From Niallia circulans (GTDB lineage Bacteria; Bacillota; Bacilli; Bacillales; Cytobacillaceae): a stretch of 64,000 bases of DNA. Numbering within the stretch: the stretch's first letter is position 1; every line of letters starts with the position of its first letter. Shown here piece by piece: positions 9,233 through 18,991 of this stretch. The notes under the pieces are model-generated. The model searched no databases and was not told where the DNA came from. It saw only the letters and a list, made by a program, of their open reading frames with translations. Position numbers and translations under genes: made by a program. The DNA is taken from contig NZ_CP026031.1 of the NCBI RefSeq assembly GCF_003726095.1, positions 1,488,001 to 1,552,000 of the forward strand. The letters are read 5' to 3'.

Positions 9233-10087
9233 GTGGTAGCAGGTGGTTTAAAAATTATTCAAAGCATGTTGGAGCAGCTCCCCGCTTCCGAGCGAAAGAT
9301 TGCTGCATTTATACTAGAAAATCCAAATATGCTCTTAAACAGTACCGTTCATGAAATCGGCGCGCATGCAGGTACAAGCGGAGCCGCGGTTATTCGACTC
9401 TGTAAATCCTTAGGCTTAAATGGCTTTCAAGATTTAAAAGTTAGAATTGCTGGCGATTTAGTGAAGCCCCTTGAACAAGGATATCGCGATATTGAACCAG
9501 ATGAATCCTTCTACTCTATTGTTCAAAAAACAACTAGTAACAGCATTCAGAGTATCCGTGATTCTGAAGAAATAATTAATTATGAAGAATTGGAGCGCGC
9601 TGTCCACACTATATCTGCTGCAAAAAATGTTCATTTTTTTGGGATTGGTGCTTCCAATATTATCGCTAAAGATGCTCAGCAAAAGCTTCTGCGAATTCAT
9701 AAAAACGCTACTGCCTTTACTGATATACATCTTGTCGCTACATTAATCGGAAATGCAGGCAAGGATGATATTGTCTTTGGAATCTCCCATTCAGGCGAAA
9801 CTCCCGAAGTAATTAAAGTCATGTCACTTGCCAAGAAACATGGTGTAAAAACAATCAGTCTAACAAAATACGGTCAATCTTCTGTTGCATCATTATCAGA
9901 TATAAAGCTGTTTACTTCCTATTCAGCTGAAGCTCCCTTTCGAAGTGCAGCCACATCGTCACGTCTAGCTCAGCTATATATCATGGATATTTTGTTTCTC
10001 TCAATGGCAACAGTTCAATATGAGGACACTATTACCTCTATTGATAAAACAAGAGAAGCTATTCAATTTATTAAAGAAGGAAAGTAG
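9233..10087 (+). CDS. murR: MurR/RpiR-family transcriptional regulator
   Basis: 284 aa from the GTG at 9233 (AAGGTGG 8 nt upstream; a GTG at 9221 overlaps that site). An N-terminal RpiR-type helix-turn-helix (residues about 20-75, with HAGTSGAAVIRLCKSLG) is joined to a SIS domain (FFGIGASN, GISHSGETPEV). Members of this family bind amino-sugar phosphates and repress their operon; here the likely effector is MurNAc-6-P, judged by its place between murQ and murP. The gene starts 21 bp after murQ. Confidence 0.9.
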   Translation: MVAGGLKIIQSMLEQLPASERKIAAFILENPNMLLNSTVHEIGAHAGTSGAAVIRLCKSLGLNGFQDLKVRIAGDLVKPLEQGYRDIEPDESFYSIVQKTTSNSIQSIRDSEEIINYEELERAVHTISAAKNVHFFGIGASNIIAKDAQQKLLRIHKNATAFTDIHLVATLIGNAGKDDIVFGISHSGETPEVIKVMSLAKKHGVKTISLTKYGQSSVASLSDIKLFTSYSAEAPFRSAATSSRLAQLYIMDILFLSMATVQYEDTITSIDKTREAIQFIKEGK

Positions 10088-10096
10088 CATTCGCTT

Positions 10097-10143
10097 AAAT
10101 GTGTCTTCCCTATCTAGAAACAACATGGTGCCTGGACACATTT
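10097..10143 (+). other. Intra-operon hairpin between murR and murP
   Basis: AAATGTGTC (10097-10105) and GACACATTT (10135-10143) form a perfect 9-bp stem with a 29-nt loop. No T-run follows, so it is more likely a processing or stability element than a terminator. Confidence 0.4.
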
Positions 10144-10189
10144 GATAGGAGTGCAAAAATAAATAATAGTGGAGAGAAGGGAATTTAAG

Positions 10190-11553
10190 ATGGCTGGTGA
10201 AAACAATAAAATTTTAGCAGAAAAGATTCTCGAACAATTAGGTGGTCCTGAAAATATTGTTAGCTACACACATTGTATGACAAGACTTCGTGTCACACCG
10301 AAAAATTCTTCCTTAATCAATAAAGAAGAATTAAAAAAAGTGGATGGAGTATTAGGAGTTGTAGTTGAAGAAACACTGCAAATTATTCTTGGCCCTGGAA
10401 AAGTAAATAAAGTTACAGAAGCCTTTAGTAGATTAATCGAAGATGCTGGCGGGATTAATCTAAAAGAAAAGGCAGCAAGCACAAAAGCTGAAATTAACAA
10501 AAAAAATGCAACACCTTTTAAATTATTTTTGCGCAAAATTGCTAGTATCTTCATTCCTTTAATTCCTGCTCTCGTAGCGTCTGGATTGATAACAGGAATT
10601 ACAAAAGCCATTGTCCAGGCCGGTGTGCTGGCAGAAGAATCACAACTTGCCATCATTTTATCTGTGATTGGCAGTGGATTATTCGGATACCTCGGCATAT
10701 TAGTTGGTACAAATGCAGCAAAAGAATTTGGCGGTTCGCCAGCGCTTGGAGCTATTGCCGGTATTTTGATAATAAACCCCGCTGTTGCTGGCATTCATTT
10801 ATTTGGCACAGATTTACTGCCTGGTCGAGGCGGACTAATTGGCGTGCTATTCGCAGCAATCTTTATCGCATTAGTTGAAAAACAGGTTCGTAAATATGTG
10901 CCAACCTCACTAGATCTTTTTATTACGCCGACTGTCGCTTTATTGCTTACTGGTATCTTGACTTATCTCATATTTATGCCGCTTGGCGGTCTTATTTCTG
11001 ATGTCATTACAAAAGGATTAACCTCCTTACTGGAAATGGGGGTGTAGTTGCAGGATTTGTTCTTGGGGCAACCTTCCTTCCCCTTGTTGTCACTGGGTTA
11101 CACCAAGGGTTAACACCAATACATCTTGAGTTAATTAATACAATTGATAATGATCCTCTTCTGCCAATCCTTGCAATGGGTGGTGCTGCCCAAGTAGGTG
11201 CAGCGTTTGCGATTTACTTTAAAACAAAGAAAAAACGATTAAAGAGAGCTATTGCTGGTGGTCTTCCTGCAGGGATTCTTGGGATTGGCGAGCCATTGAT
11301 ATTTGGTGTTACCCTTCCGCTAGGGCGTCCCTTCTTAACGGCATGTTTGGGAGCTGGAATCGGCGGAGCGTTTCAGGCTGCATTCGGAGTTGCTACTGTA
11401 GCTATCGGCGTATCTGGTATCCCACTTGCATTCCTTGTTGTTACCGGTCAAGTGTTTCTATATTTAGCAGGGGTATTAATTGCTTATGCTGCTGGATTTG
11501 TTTTTACGTATTTATTTGGCTTCAAAGATGAAATGGCTGGTGAGTTTGAATGA
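10190..11553 (+). pseudogene. murP: MurNAc-specific PTS transporter EIIBC, frameshifted
   Basis: PTS permease that imports and phosphorylates MurNAc or MurNAc-GlcNAc. The EIIB domain comes first (YTHCMTRLRVTP, with the phospho-cysteine at about residue 28), then the EIIC membrane domain. The frame stops at 11047 just after the G-run 11038-11042. With one more G it reads on as GVVAGFVLGA ... LHQGLTPIH ... GIGEPLIFGV to 11553, giving 454 aa, close to known MurP. The EIIC motif GEPLIFG and EIIB cysteine are intact. No EIIA is encoded, so a general EIIA would be needed. The start follows GGAGAGAAGGG. Its stop overlaps the mupG ATG. Confidence 0.9.
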
Positions 11554-12562
11554 TTGGCATTTCCTTTTATTTAAAGGATCCTTTAGCGGAAGAACGAATT
11601 ACCCGCGCTGGAAAATTAGGAGTAAAGCGGGCATTCACCTCCCTCCATATTCCGGAGGAGTCTGGAGAATTAGCGACTAGAGCTAAAGCACTTATGACTC
11701 TAGCTGCTGAATCAGGAATAGAGGTTTTTGCCGATGTTTCCTTAAGAACTCCTAGTCATTTAGGATTAAACAGTTTAATGGAGTTAAAGAAGCTAGGGTT
11801 ATTGGTCTTCGATTAGATGATGGTTTTGATAATGAAATGATTTTAACCCTTTCCCAAGATTTTAAATTGGCTCTTAATGCTAGTGCTTTCCAAGAGGAGG
11901 ACTTGTCTGCACTTATAAAAGCTGGTCTGAATGCCAACCAATTGATAGCATGGCATAATTTCTATCCAAGACAAGAAACGGGATTATCCTTTTCTTTTTT
12001 TCAATCGCAAAATAAAATCTTCCAGCGCTTCGGAATACCTATTAGTGCATATATTCCAGGTGATGAAGAAAAACGTGGTCCTCTATTTGACGGGCTGCCT
12101 ACATTGGAAAATCATCGGCACTTAGAGCCATATCATGGTGCATTAGAGTTATTTCTAGCAGGGGTTGAGGATGTTTACATTGGTGATCCTGGAGTAAGTG
12201 AAGCACTACTTCATAAATTAATCGATTTTGATCAGCATCATTATGTCTCCATCCGTATCCAGGATTATCAAGAAGGCGAGTTCCAACTTCGTCCTGATCT
12301 TTCCCGTGATGTTCTCCGCTTCCTAGGTACGAGAAGTCTAGAGAATATCTACCCAGAGAACACAGAAGCACGTCCAGCCGGCACAATCACAAGAGATAAT
12401 GACCTCTATGGACGCTATCGCGGAGAAATACAAATCACCCTGTGCGATCTTCCAGCAGATGAGCGAGTCAACGTTATCGGAAAGGTAATTGATGCAGATA
12501 TACCGCTTCTATCCTTACTAAAACCTAGTCAAAAAATAAAACTTGTTCCTTTTTCCTTCTAA
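11550..12562 (+). pseudogene. mupG: 6-phospho-N-acetylmuramidase (DUF871), frameshifted
   Basis: MupG cleaves MurNAc-6-P-GlcNAc, the product of the PTS, into MurNAc-6-P and GlcNAc. The protein begins MIGISFYLKD and continues GVKRAFTSLHIPEE (TIM-barrel start). It stops at 11816 after the G-run 11796-11798. Adding one G gives KLGVIGLRLDDGFDN and the rest of the barrel (LIAWHNFYPRQETGLS, AYIPGD, RPAGTITRDNDLYGRY) to 12562, 337 aa in all. The ATG overlaps the murP stop by 4 nt. DUF871 identity is sure; whether the cell makes an intact protein is not. Confidence 0.88.
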
Positions 12563-12604
12563 TTAGAGCAAAATCGTAAAGAGGCGAGTTAAAAAATATT
12601 AAAA

Positions 12605-13091
12605 GGTTGAGACATAACAAAATAATTAATGCATAAAGACGAACAATCTCTAAATTAGTGGTAAAACCAATTCGTTCCATTGCGCTACAGACACTCCCTT
12701 TCCGCGGGGAGCAACCTAAGCCTCCTCGGCTTCAAGCCTGTGGGGTCTTAGGCTTTGCTCTACTTCCCGCAGGAGTTGAGTGTCCTCCGCTCCATTTCAC
12801 TCCGTTTTTGAAGATTATTTCGTTCTAGCATTTTTTCAAAAGAAAATAAAACGGAGCAGACTGAATACACGTAGACTCCTATGGGAGCTGCGAGAAAGTC
12901 CAAGACCCCGCAGGAACGAGGAGGCTTGGCGCTCGCCCCATGGAAAGCGAAGTGTATTCAGTCTGCGGGTGATTACCACAAACCATTTTTCTTAAAATAA
13001 ATAAAAACCCCAAACAATTATACGAATATTTTCTAATATGTACATATAATTGTTCGGGGGTATATTGGGTTGAAATACTTATGTCTCATCC
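12605..13091. repeat. GC-rich inverted repeat element, about 487 bp
   Basis: Bounded by the inverted sequence TGAGACATAA (12608-12617 and 13079-13088). Inside are two roughly 100-bp GC-rich copies in opposite orientation (about 12685-12800 and 12845-12975). Each has a CAAGCCTCCTCG or CTAAGCCTCCTCGG core followed by GGGGTCTT and CCCGCAGGAG-like arms. A long hairpin of the type CCCCAAACAATTAT / ATAATTGTTCGGGG lies at 13010-13060. No gene is seen. Similar GC-rich structured repeats are scattered in Bacillaceae genomes; mobility is inferred from the terminal repeats. Confidence 0.7.
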
Positions 13092-13122
13092 TCTTCTTAT
13101 TTGCAGCTAAAGAACAACTTGT

Positions 13123-14082
13123 TTATACAGTGGTTCTTTCAATAAAACGAAAAAACATTTCTTCTTTCGATATTTCTTTGCTAATAGCTTGTTGAAATAA
13201 GTTCTTTCCCATCTCTAAAAGCGGAATTTCCATTGTAGATATTTCCATCAGCCTTGCAATGGATTCGTTATGATAACCTATTATCGCAAGCTCTTCTGGA
13301 ATTTTGATTCCTTGTTTTTGACAATAGATAACAATTCCTGCTGCAACTTGATCACTTGTCACAATTAAAGCAGATGGAGGATTATCCATTTGCAGTAAAT
13401 GATCCATCACCTTTTTGGCATCTTCAAAGTAATTACAGTGATCGATAATATATTCTTCACAATAAGGAAGTTGATGTTCCAAAAGAAACTCTTGATAGGC
13501 ATTTGCACGTAATTGGCTGCTTGGACCCGTTTTTCTTCCAATACAGTAGCCGATTTTTTGATGACCCTTTTTATGTAAAAATGCTAAAGCTTCTTTGAAA
13601 ATTTTATATTGGTTAACAAATGTCGAAGAAACTTCCTTCCCCTTTGTGTCTTCACATAAAACAATTGTTCCATAGGAAAGATATTCTTGAATTACAGACC
13701 ATTCGCAAGTTCGCGAACAAATGATGAGGGAGTCAATTTGCTTTTGCTTCAACATTTGTAATGCCTCTAATTCCCTGCTTTCCATATAATCCGTCTGAAA
13801 CAATACAAGTTTATAATTATTCTCCAGCGCTTGTTTTGCTATCCCTTTTAGCAGCAACGCAAAATAAGGATGGTCAGAAAAAGGAAGGACAACACCAATC
13901 ATTTGTGTTTTTCCTTTACTTAAATGAACTGCATTAATATTTTGTTCATAATTACTTTCTTTAATTGCCGCTAATACAGCATTTCTCTTTTCTTTGCTTA
14001 CATATGGATGATTATTAAGGACACGGGAAACAGTTGTTACAGAAACACCAGCCATCTTTGCTAGATCTTTAATGTTTGTCAT
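13123..14082 (-). CDS. LacI-family transcriptional repressor
   Basis: 319 aa from the ATG at 14082 (AAAGGTG upstream; the longer frame lacks a site). The classical N-terminal LacI helix-turn-helix reads TNIKDLAKMAGVSVTTVSR, followed by hinge helix and a periplasmic-binding-type effector domain (IGVVLPFSDHPYFALLL, IGYCIGR, TSDQVAAGI). It probably represses a sugar gene set, but no sugar operon adjoins it on the same strand. The nearest catabolic genes are the mur operon, which converges toward it and has its own MurR. Confidence 0.9.
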   Translation of the reverse strand: MTNIKDLAKMAGVSVTTVSRVLNNHPYVSKEKRNAVLAAIKESNYEQNINAVHLSKGKTQMIGVVLPFSDHPYFALLLKGIAKQALENNYKLVLFQTDYMESRELEALQMLKQKQIDSLIICSRTCEWSVIQEYLSYGTIVLCEDTKGKEVSSTFVNQYKIFKEALAFLHKKGHQKIGYCIGRKTGPSSQLRANAYQEFLLEHQLPYCEEYIIDHCNYFEDAKKVMDHLLQMDNPPSALIVTSDQVAAGIVIYCQKQGIKIPEELAIIGYHNESIARLMEISTMEIPLLEMGKNLFQQAISKEISKEEMFFRFIERTTV

Positions 14083-14404
14083 ACTTTTCACCTTTTCAAA
14101 ACCCAATATCTTTTTTACCTTATATATTAAGAATACAGTTTCTGGTCTTTTCTGTATACCCCAATGAAATAACCTGCAAAAGATGAAATTTATGTTGCAT
14201 CCATTGATTGTCCAGACGACTTTAAGCAAACATAAGCTAAGCTATAAAATAGAAGCAAAATAAATTTCTGCCCCGCTTCTCTTATTGCTTAAAGTGTAAA
14301 GGATGAAACACATACCAGGTTAATGTGAAAAAACAGATAAGCATGGTAGCTATGTATGTTATTCCAACGTATCCTATTTAAATAAGAGTGCCATTATGGC
14401 AAAA

Positions 14405-14761
14405 TTAAGAGACAAATACAAATGTCCATTTTTTATTTTTTCGCGCTTTTCTATCAGTCTTGGAGTAATTAATCCATCTCATTTGATTAATTCTGGTCAT
14501 AATCATTAAATCGATTTCCGCTTGTGCCTCACCCATAATCTCTTTAATTGTTGACATACTGAGGGAAAAATAGTTAGACGCCTCTTTAAATGGGGAATGA
14601 TTAACCATCAGCTCCATAAACTGTTTCTCGCTTACAGCTATCTTCTCTAACTCTTCTTCTTTACTCGTTATGTATCGATAAATCTCCCGTTTTTTTTCTG
14701 GCAAGTTAGCAATCGCGCTTCGATAAAAAATTTGCACTAATACAGGATTAACGGAATTCAT
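14405..14761 (-). CDS. Hypothetical protein, possibly HTH-containing
   Basis: 118 aa basic protein of no family I recognise. Its central part, KEASNYFSLSMSTIKEIM, resembles a helix-turn-helix (A..FS.S.STIKE). The N-terminus is helical (YRSAIANLPEKKREIYRY) and the C-terminus is lysine-rich. The start follows GGAGGAATAAGAA. It lies downstream of rpsN, separated by a hairpin, so read-through from the zinc-controlled promoter is possible. Confidence 0.5.
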   Translation of the reverse strand: MNSVNPVLVQIFYRSAIANLPEKKREIYRYITSKEEELEKIAVSEKQFMELMVNHSPFKEASNYFSLSMSTIKEIMGEAQAEIDLMIMTRINQMRWINYSKTDRKARKNKKWTFVFVS

Positions 14762-14790
14762 TTCTTATTCCTCCATTTTTTGTGTAGATA

Positions 14791-14821
14791 AAAGTCGTCA
14801 AACCAATAAGCTGACGACTTT
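14791..14821 (-). terminator. Hairpin terminator after rpsN
   Basis: Perfect 10-bp stem AAAGTCGTCA/TGACGACTTT with an 11-nt loop. T-rich tails lie on both sides (TTTTCTTTCT on plus, TTTTATCT on minus), so it may be bidirectional. Confidence 0.65.
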
Positions 14822-14833
14822 TCTTTCTATTCA

Positions 14834-15103
14834 TTACCAGCTTGATTTTTTCACTCCTGGAATTTGTCCTTTATGGGCATATTCTCTAAAAGCAATACGG
14901 GACATTTTAAATTTTCTTAAGTACCCTCTTGGTCTACCAGTCACTTCACATCTATTTTTCAAACGGGTCGGTGAGGAATCTCTTGGTAGCTTTCTAAGTG
15001 CTTCCAAGTCTCCTTTTTCTTTTAACTCCATTCGAAGCGCTGCATATTTTTCAACCATGGCTTGGCGTTTTTTTTCTTTTACTACTTTCGACTTTTTTGC
15101 CAT
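14834..15103 (-). CDS. rpsN: 30S ribosomal protein S14, zinc-independent paralogue
   Basis: 89 aa, beginning [14 protein letters not shown]. It holds the S14 core [25 protein letters not shown] and ends [12 protein letters not shown]. It lacks the CxxC...CxxC zinc ribbon of the short 61-aa S14, so it is the C-minus paralogue (like YhzA/RpsN2) that replaces the zinc form in zinc starvation and frees zinc. A Zur-type box lies 35 bp before the ATG. The start follows GGAGGAAGTAGAA. Confidence 0.95.
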   Translation of the reverse strand: MAKKSKVVKEKKRQAMVEKYAALRMELKEKGDLEALRKLPRDSSPTRLKNRCEVTGRPRGYLRKFKMSRIAFREYAHKGQIPGVKKSSW

Positions 15104-15137
15104 TTCTACTTCCTCCAATACATTCGAATTATATAAA

Positions 15138-15152
15138 ACGAAATGATTACGA
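15138..15152. promoter_or_regulatory. Zur box upstream of rpsN
   Basis: ACGAAATGATTACGA is a 7-1-7 imperfect inverted repeat; read on the minus strand it is TCGTAATCATTTCGT, one mismatch from TCGTAAT-N-ATTACGA. The core and flanks are the same as in the site at 16632. Repression by zinc-loaded Zur is inferred from the consensus and the gene it precedes. Confidence 0.85.
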
Positions 15153-15171
15153 TTTAATGACTATAAAAAAA

Positions 15172-15321
15172 TTATTTTGTTTCTCTGTGCAAAGTGCGCT
15201 TTTTTAAACGCGGACAATACTTCATCAACTCAATACGGTCTGGATTATTTCGTTTGTTTTTTGTTGTAATATAATTTCTATCTCCTGTTTCTGTACATGC
15301 TAAAGTAATTTTCACTCTCAT
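15172..15321 (-). CDS. rpmG: 50S ribosomal protein L33, zinc-independent form
   Basis: 49 aa, [17 protein letters not shown] ... [20 protein letters not shown]. The paired CxxC knuckles of zinc-binding L33 are reduced to single cysteines at residues 9 and 36, so this is the C-minus type. It begins 35 bp after the zagA-type gene and the start follows GGAGGAAGAAAAA, so it probably shares that gene's Zur-controlled transcript. Too short for most ORF cut-offs but unambiguous. Confidence 0.93.
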   Translation of the reverse strand: MRVKITLACTETGDRNYITTKNKRNNPDRIELMKYCPRLKKRTLHRETK

Positions 15322-15356
15322 TTTTTCTTCCTCCTAATAAAATTGAATTTTTTTAC

Positions 15357-16538
15357 TCAAAAAAACGCAGGCAGTGGATCAATAAATTTAGTCCAATCCT
15401 TTTTCATTTCCATATCAGTCAATAAACAAGCATCTAGCTCTTCTTCCATTTGCTGTTGATTCATGCCAATCCCAATAAACACTAACTCTGTCATGCGATC
15501 TCCGTAAAGAGGATCCCAACGTTTTTGTAAATCTGGATCTTCCTCTAAAACTTCTTTCTGCTCGCTTTCCGAATAAGCTGCTATCCACATGCCCGCTTCT
15601 TGTATGGTTAAGGACGGTCCAGCTTGGGAAAGTAATCCGGCAATATCATTTCTCGTAGCCAACCAAATAAATCCTTTCGCCCGAACTACTTCAACTGGCC
15701 AGTCTTGCAACCACTGCATTAATCTCACAGGGTGAAAAGGTTTATTGCTACGATACACAATGGAAGAAATTCCATATTCCTCTGTCTCTGGAATATGCTC
15801 TTCATTTAATTCTTTTATCCAGCCTGCACCTTGACTAGCAGCGTCAAAATCAAATAACTGAGTATTTAAAACTTGATTTAAAGGAATTCTGGAATATTCA
15901 CTTTCTATAATTTTGGCTTCCGGGTTAAATTTTTGGATAACTGCTTTCAGTTCCTGTAGTTTGCTATCCGAAACTAAATCCGTTTTATTTAACAAAATGA
16001 CATTCGCAAATTCAATTTGATCAATTAACAAATCTGCTATTTCTCTTTCATCCATTTCACCCACTGCTTGCTTTCGGTCTAAAAGACTTTCACCAGATGC
16101 ATAATCATGCCAAAAACGATGAGCATCTAAGACTGTAACCATCGTATCTAACTGACAAAATCGCGATAAATCAATCCCTACACTCTCATCTACATATGTA
16201 AATGTTTGCGCAACCGGAATCGGTTCGCTAATTCCGCTTGATTCAATTACGATATAATCAATATCACCTAATTGCACAAGCTTTTCCACTTCAATTAGTA
16301 AATCCTCCCTAAGTGTACAGCAGATGCAACCATTTTGCATTTCCACCAATTTTTCATCCGTTCTTGAAAAACCGCCCTGTTTCACCAATGAAGCGTCAAT
16401 ATTTACCTCACTCATATCATTGACAATCACAGCCACCTTTAGGCTTTCCCTATTGGATAGAATATGATTTAGCAAAGTAGTTTTGCCCGACCCGAGATAA
16501 CCGCTTAAAACAGTAACAGGGATTTTCTTATTATTCAA
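15357..16538 (-). CDS. zagA: CobW/COG0523 zinc GTPase (ZagA/YciC type)
   Basis: 393 aa from the TTG at 16538 (GGGAGTGAG 5 nt upstream; an in-frame ATG at 16571 has no such site). G1 loop [13 protein letters not shown], metal-binding [12 protein letters not shown], a SSGISEP segment and the NKTDL guanine motif identify the COG0523 metallochaperone family. The C-terminal CobW domain has FKW-like FIWLATR. In B. subtilis the Zur-regulated member delivers zinc under starvation. A Zur box stands about 95 bp upstream and rpmG follows, so regulation is well supported. Confidence 0.9.
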   Translation of the reverse strand: MNNKKIPVTVLSGYLGSGKTTLLNHILSNRESLKVAVIVNDMSEVNIDASLVKQGGFSRTDEKLVEMQNGCICCTLREDLLIEVEKLVQLGDIDYIVIESSGISEPIPVAQTFTYVDESVGIDLSRFCQLDTMVTVLDAHRFWHDYASGESLLDRKQAVGEMDEREIADLLIDQIEFANVILLNKTDLVSDSKLQELKAVIQKFNPEAKIIESEYSRIPLNQVLNTQLFDFDAASQGAGWIKELNEEHIPETEEYGISSIVYRSNKPFHPVRLMQWLQDWPVEVVRAKGFIWLATRNDIAGLLSQAGPSLTIQEAGMWIAAYSESEQKEVLEEDPDLQKRWDPLYGDRMTELVFIGIGMNQQQMEEELDACLLTDMEMKKDWTKFIDPLPAFF

Positions 16539-16631
16539 TACTCTCACTCCCAATAAATAAATCGTCATCATTCCGATTTAAACTTTCCACTTTAGTTATT
16601 TCTGATGAAGTAATAACTATTCTATAATAAA

Positions 16632-16646
16632 ACGAAATGATTACGA
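16632..16646. promoter_or_regulatory. Zur box upstream of zagA
   Basis: ACGAAATGATTACGA, the same 15-bp core as at 15138, with matching flanks (ATAAA before, TTT after). It is the probable operator for the zagA-rpmG transcript. Confidence 0.85.
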
Positions 16647-16747
16647 TTTGCAAGTGTTTATTATATACTTTTTTATTATGGAGTGAAATTTAGTTACAGA
16701 AGGGAAGTTAAAATTTATGTTAAATTCCCCTTCTTCTTCTATCTTTA

Positions 16748-17386
16748 TTACTCTGCTATCTTTATACTATTAGTCTCTGTATCAAAAATTCTAGTGCGAA
16801 TATCATCTTTAGAAAGCAATAAATCATTTCCCTCTTGATCAAAACAGTAAGCAATTGGGATAGAAAAACCGCCATTTCTATAGGAGCCATCAGCATGACT
16901 TGTTCCGACTACGATAGCATTTTCTTTCATTGCTATTTTTCTTGCTTCACTTGTCCATTCTTCGTATTGTTTCTCGCTAAACATTCCAACACCTATTGGA
17001 TTAAAAATGATCTCAACCTTACCATTCTCTAAACCTGCTACTCCTTGAAATATCTCTCTGCATAATAAATAACCGAATGAAACATTTTCATCCTTTTGTT
17101 TAGACGGTGTATATAATATTTCATTCTCAGGCGTTTTTGCTCTTTCTATAATTATTTTCCCAGCGCGATTGGCTATAAATGCTCTATCTTTCTTATTTTT
17201 ATCTTTATAACCTGTAACTATATATGTATGATATTTTATCGCTAGATTACATACTTCTTCGATATAATCAGCAGTAAAGTAACCCTCTGGAAATAGAATG
17301 AAATCGACTTCGGGAAAACGTTCTATTTCTTTTATCAATTGTTGTAAGCTGTTTTCCATTTTTGGTTGACTAATTAGTATTTTCAT
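16748..17386 (-). CDS. Carbon-nitrogen hydrolase (nitrilase-like)
   Basis: 212 aa. Nitrilase-superfamily triad: Glu in FILFPEGYFT (about residue 39), Lys in ERAKTPENE (about 83) and Cys in YLLCREIFQG (about 110). It is shorter than the usual 260-300 aa, with a compact C-terminus. It could be an amidase or ureidase-type enzyme; nothing nearby points to the substrate. The start follows GGAGGGAAA. Confidence 0.75.
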   Translation of the reverse strand: MKILISQPKMENSLQQLIKEIERFPEVDFILFPEGYFTADYIEEVCNLAIKYHTYIVTGYKDKNKKDRAFIANRAGKIIIERAKTPENEILYTPSKQKDENVSFGYLLCREIFQGVAGLENGKVEIIFNPIGVGMFSEKQYEEWTSEARKIAMKENAIVVGTSHADGSYRNGGFSIPIAYCFDQEGNDLLLSKDDIRTRIFDTETNSIKIAE

Positions 17387-17853
17387 TTTCCCTCCTGATA
17401 CATTTAATTGTTTTCTAGTAAATATTTAAATGTATGTATATTCCTTTCATAATTTAAATCTTCCATTACAACAGCACCATAATTAGTTACTATTTATTTG
17501 CATTATTATTAAAAAAGTTCTTCCTTTGATCGGAAACCTTCACTTAAATTTCATCTACTTAAATACACTCTTTATTTCAATTGGAAAGCCCTTTCTTTTC
17601 ATGAGAAAGTTTTCATTGTTCTATTGCTAATTTCAACCTCCAACAAAATGATTAACTAGCTATGTTTCCGGTTGACCTAGCATGATATAAGTCGTTATAT
17701 CTTTCAAAAAACCATAGATTATTCCGTGCCTTTATATTTCCTTCTTTTGACTTCTGATATAGTAAGTGTAAAACATAAGGCTACTAAGAAGAGATAAGTA
17801 ATTTCTGAGTTGACCATTAACTAATTCCATTCTCCATATCTTTAAAATTTATC
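17387..17853. other. AT-rich gap without recognised gene
   Basis: 467 bp between the nitrilase-like gene and the immunity array. No open frame with a ribosome site, no clear hairpin and no repeat was recognised. It marks the left border of the accessory region. Confidence 0.4.
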
Positions 17854-18228
17854 TTACTCATAATTTGTTGCAGCAATAAAATCAAAATCATCTGTTGAGC
17901 TAATTTCATTTTGATATTGAAAATTATATATTAAAATCACAGCATTATATGATTTCTTTAGATTTATACTTTTCTGGATTTTTGGGATGACAATTTCTTC
18001 ATACGAACACCCTTCTAATAATGCTGCAATATCACTACTACTATTCTTATACACTTCCTTTTCTATCGTATCCTCATCTGTTTCATCCACATCAATCTTA
18101 AAATCGATAAAGAATTGGGATGGGACAGACTCGCCATCCTCATCATAAGTTAAATCAACATACTCTCCTATTGAGTCCTCATCGTTTATATTCCCTAACC
18201 AAACTGAAACGCACCCTTGTTTTTCCAT
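17854..18228 (-). CDS. Immunity protein, Imm22 family
   Basis: 124 aa acidic protein: MEKQGCVSVWLGNINDED ... YVDLTYDEDGESVPSQFFIDF, followed by a LLEGCSYEE motif. This matches the Imm22 pattern (SxWLGN, YDEDGE, PSQF, SYE). Such proteins bind and neutralise the C-terminal nuclease domains of polymorphic toxins. No intact toxin lies upstream; at 18229-18505 only short frames such as VDIFSTEEIKDLR remain. Last gene of the array, cytosolic. Confidence 0.75.
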   Translation of the reverse strand: MEKQGCVSVWLGNINDEDSIGEYVDLTYDEDGESVPSQFFIDFKIDVDETDEDTIEKEVYKNSSSDIAALLEGCSYEEIVIPKIQKSINLKKSYNAVILIYNFQYQNEISSTDDFDFIAATNYE

Positions 18229-18505
18229 AATAGTAGCCTCCTATTTTAGTCTTAAAGCATGAGGCAGAGACATAACTCCACCCTCTAATCTATTACTGCT
18301 AACAATTATCATGTGCTTTAACGGGGCTTCCTCCTACATAAACACGTTTGGATTGACATCTGATATAGTTGTTCTTAAATCTTTAATCTCTTCAGTACTA
18401 AATATATCCACACTTAAATTGAGGAACCTTTGAAACTAAGTTCTACTCATGTAAATCTCTTGATTTTCTAAGTTGACGTGCATTTTTCTTTCTGATTTTT
18501 TATTT

Positions 18506-18991
18506 TTAATCCAATGTATAAGCAATAATTTTTCCTTCTGGATAAGCACCATTCCAACCGCAAGGAAAGGCACCAAGTTGATATATCTCAAACAAATCTT
18601 CAAAAAAAGTGTTATTCTTTCCGTTTACCGCTCGATTAATGGCACAATTAGTAAGGTCTGCTACAACATCATTATAAAACATACTATATTTACATGAGCT
18701 TTTGCTCACATTACCAGCAATAACTTCTAATAATTCTTCCAATCCTTTAGGCTTTTCCTTTTCTGACATTGCGTAATAAGTCTCCCAAACTTCACTCATT
18801 TCCAGTTCTCTGATATCTTTCCAATTATACTCATCCTCACAAAAAATCTCATCATAAGCTAAATATTCTGCTTTTTTTATATCATTAATAATAACAATTT
18901 TATTGGTAATATTATTAGTAAGTTCGCTCTGGAAATTTTTCGAGAACCGAATTACCTCTTCAACTAAATTATTAAATACACCATCGTTCAT
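18506..18991 (-). CDS. Putative immunity protein, paralogue of the next gene upstream
   Basis: 161 aa from the ATG at 18991 (AAAGGTGG upstream). The C-terminus NTFFEDLFEIYQLGAFPCGW and NGAYPEGKIIAYT matches the same region of the gene at 19246-19734 (NFYEKIFEIYKQGGWPCGW, GTYPIGEIIVYV), and an N/R-rich CAINRAVNGK segment is shared. The family name is not known to me; size, acidity and place in the array suggest toxin immunity. Confidence 0.6.
   Translation of the reverse strand: MNDGVFNNLVEEVIRFSKNFQSELTNNITNKIVIINDIKKAEYLAYDEIFCEDEYNWKDIRELEMSEVWETYYAMSEKEKPKGLEELLEVIAGNVSKSSCKYSMFYNDVVADLTNCAINRAVNGKNNTFFEDLFEIYQLGAFPCGWNGAYPEGKIIAYTLD

Noticed and set aside
12660..13000. Short open frames inside the GC-rich repeat (for example 12780-12995)
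   Set aside because: They follow the repeat structure, lack ribosome sites and resemble no protein.
18264..18280. CAGAGACATAACTCC resembling the TGAGACATAA ends of the 12605-13091 element
   Set aside because: Only about ten bases match and no inner part of the element is present.
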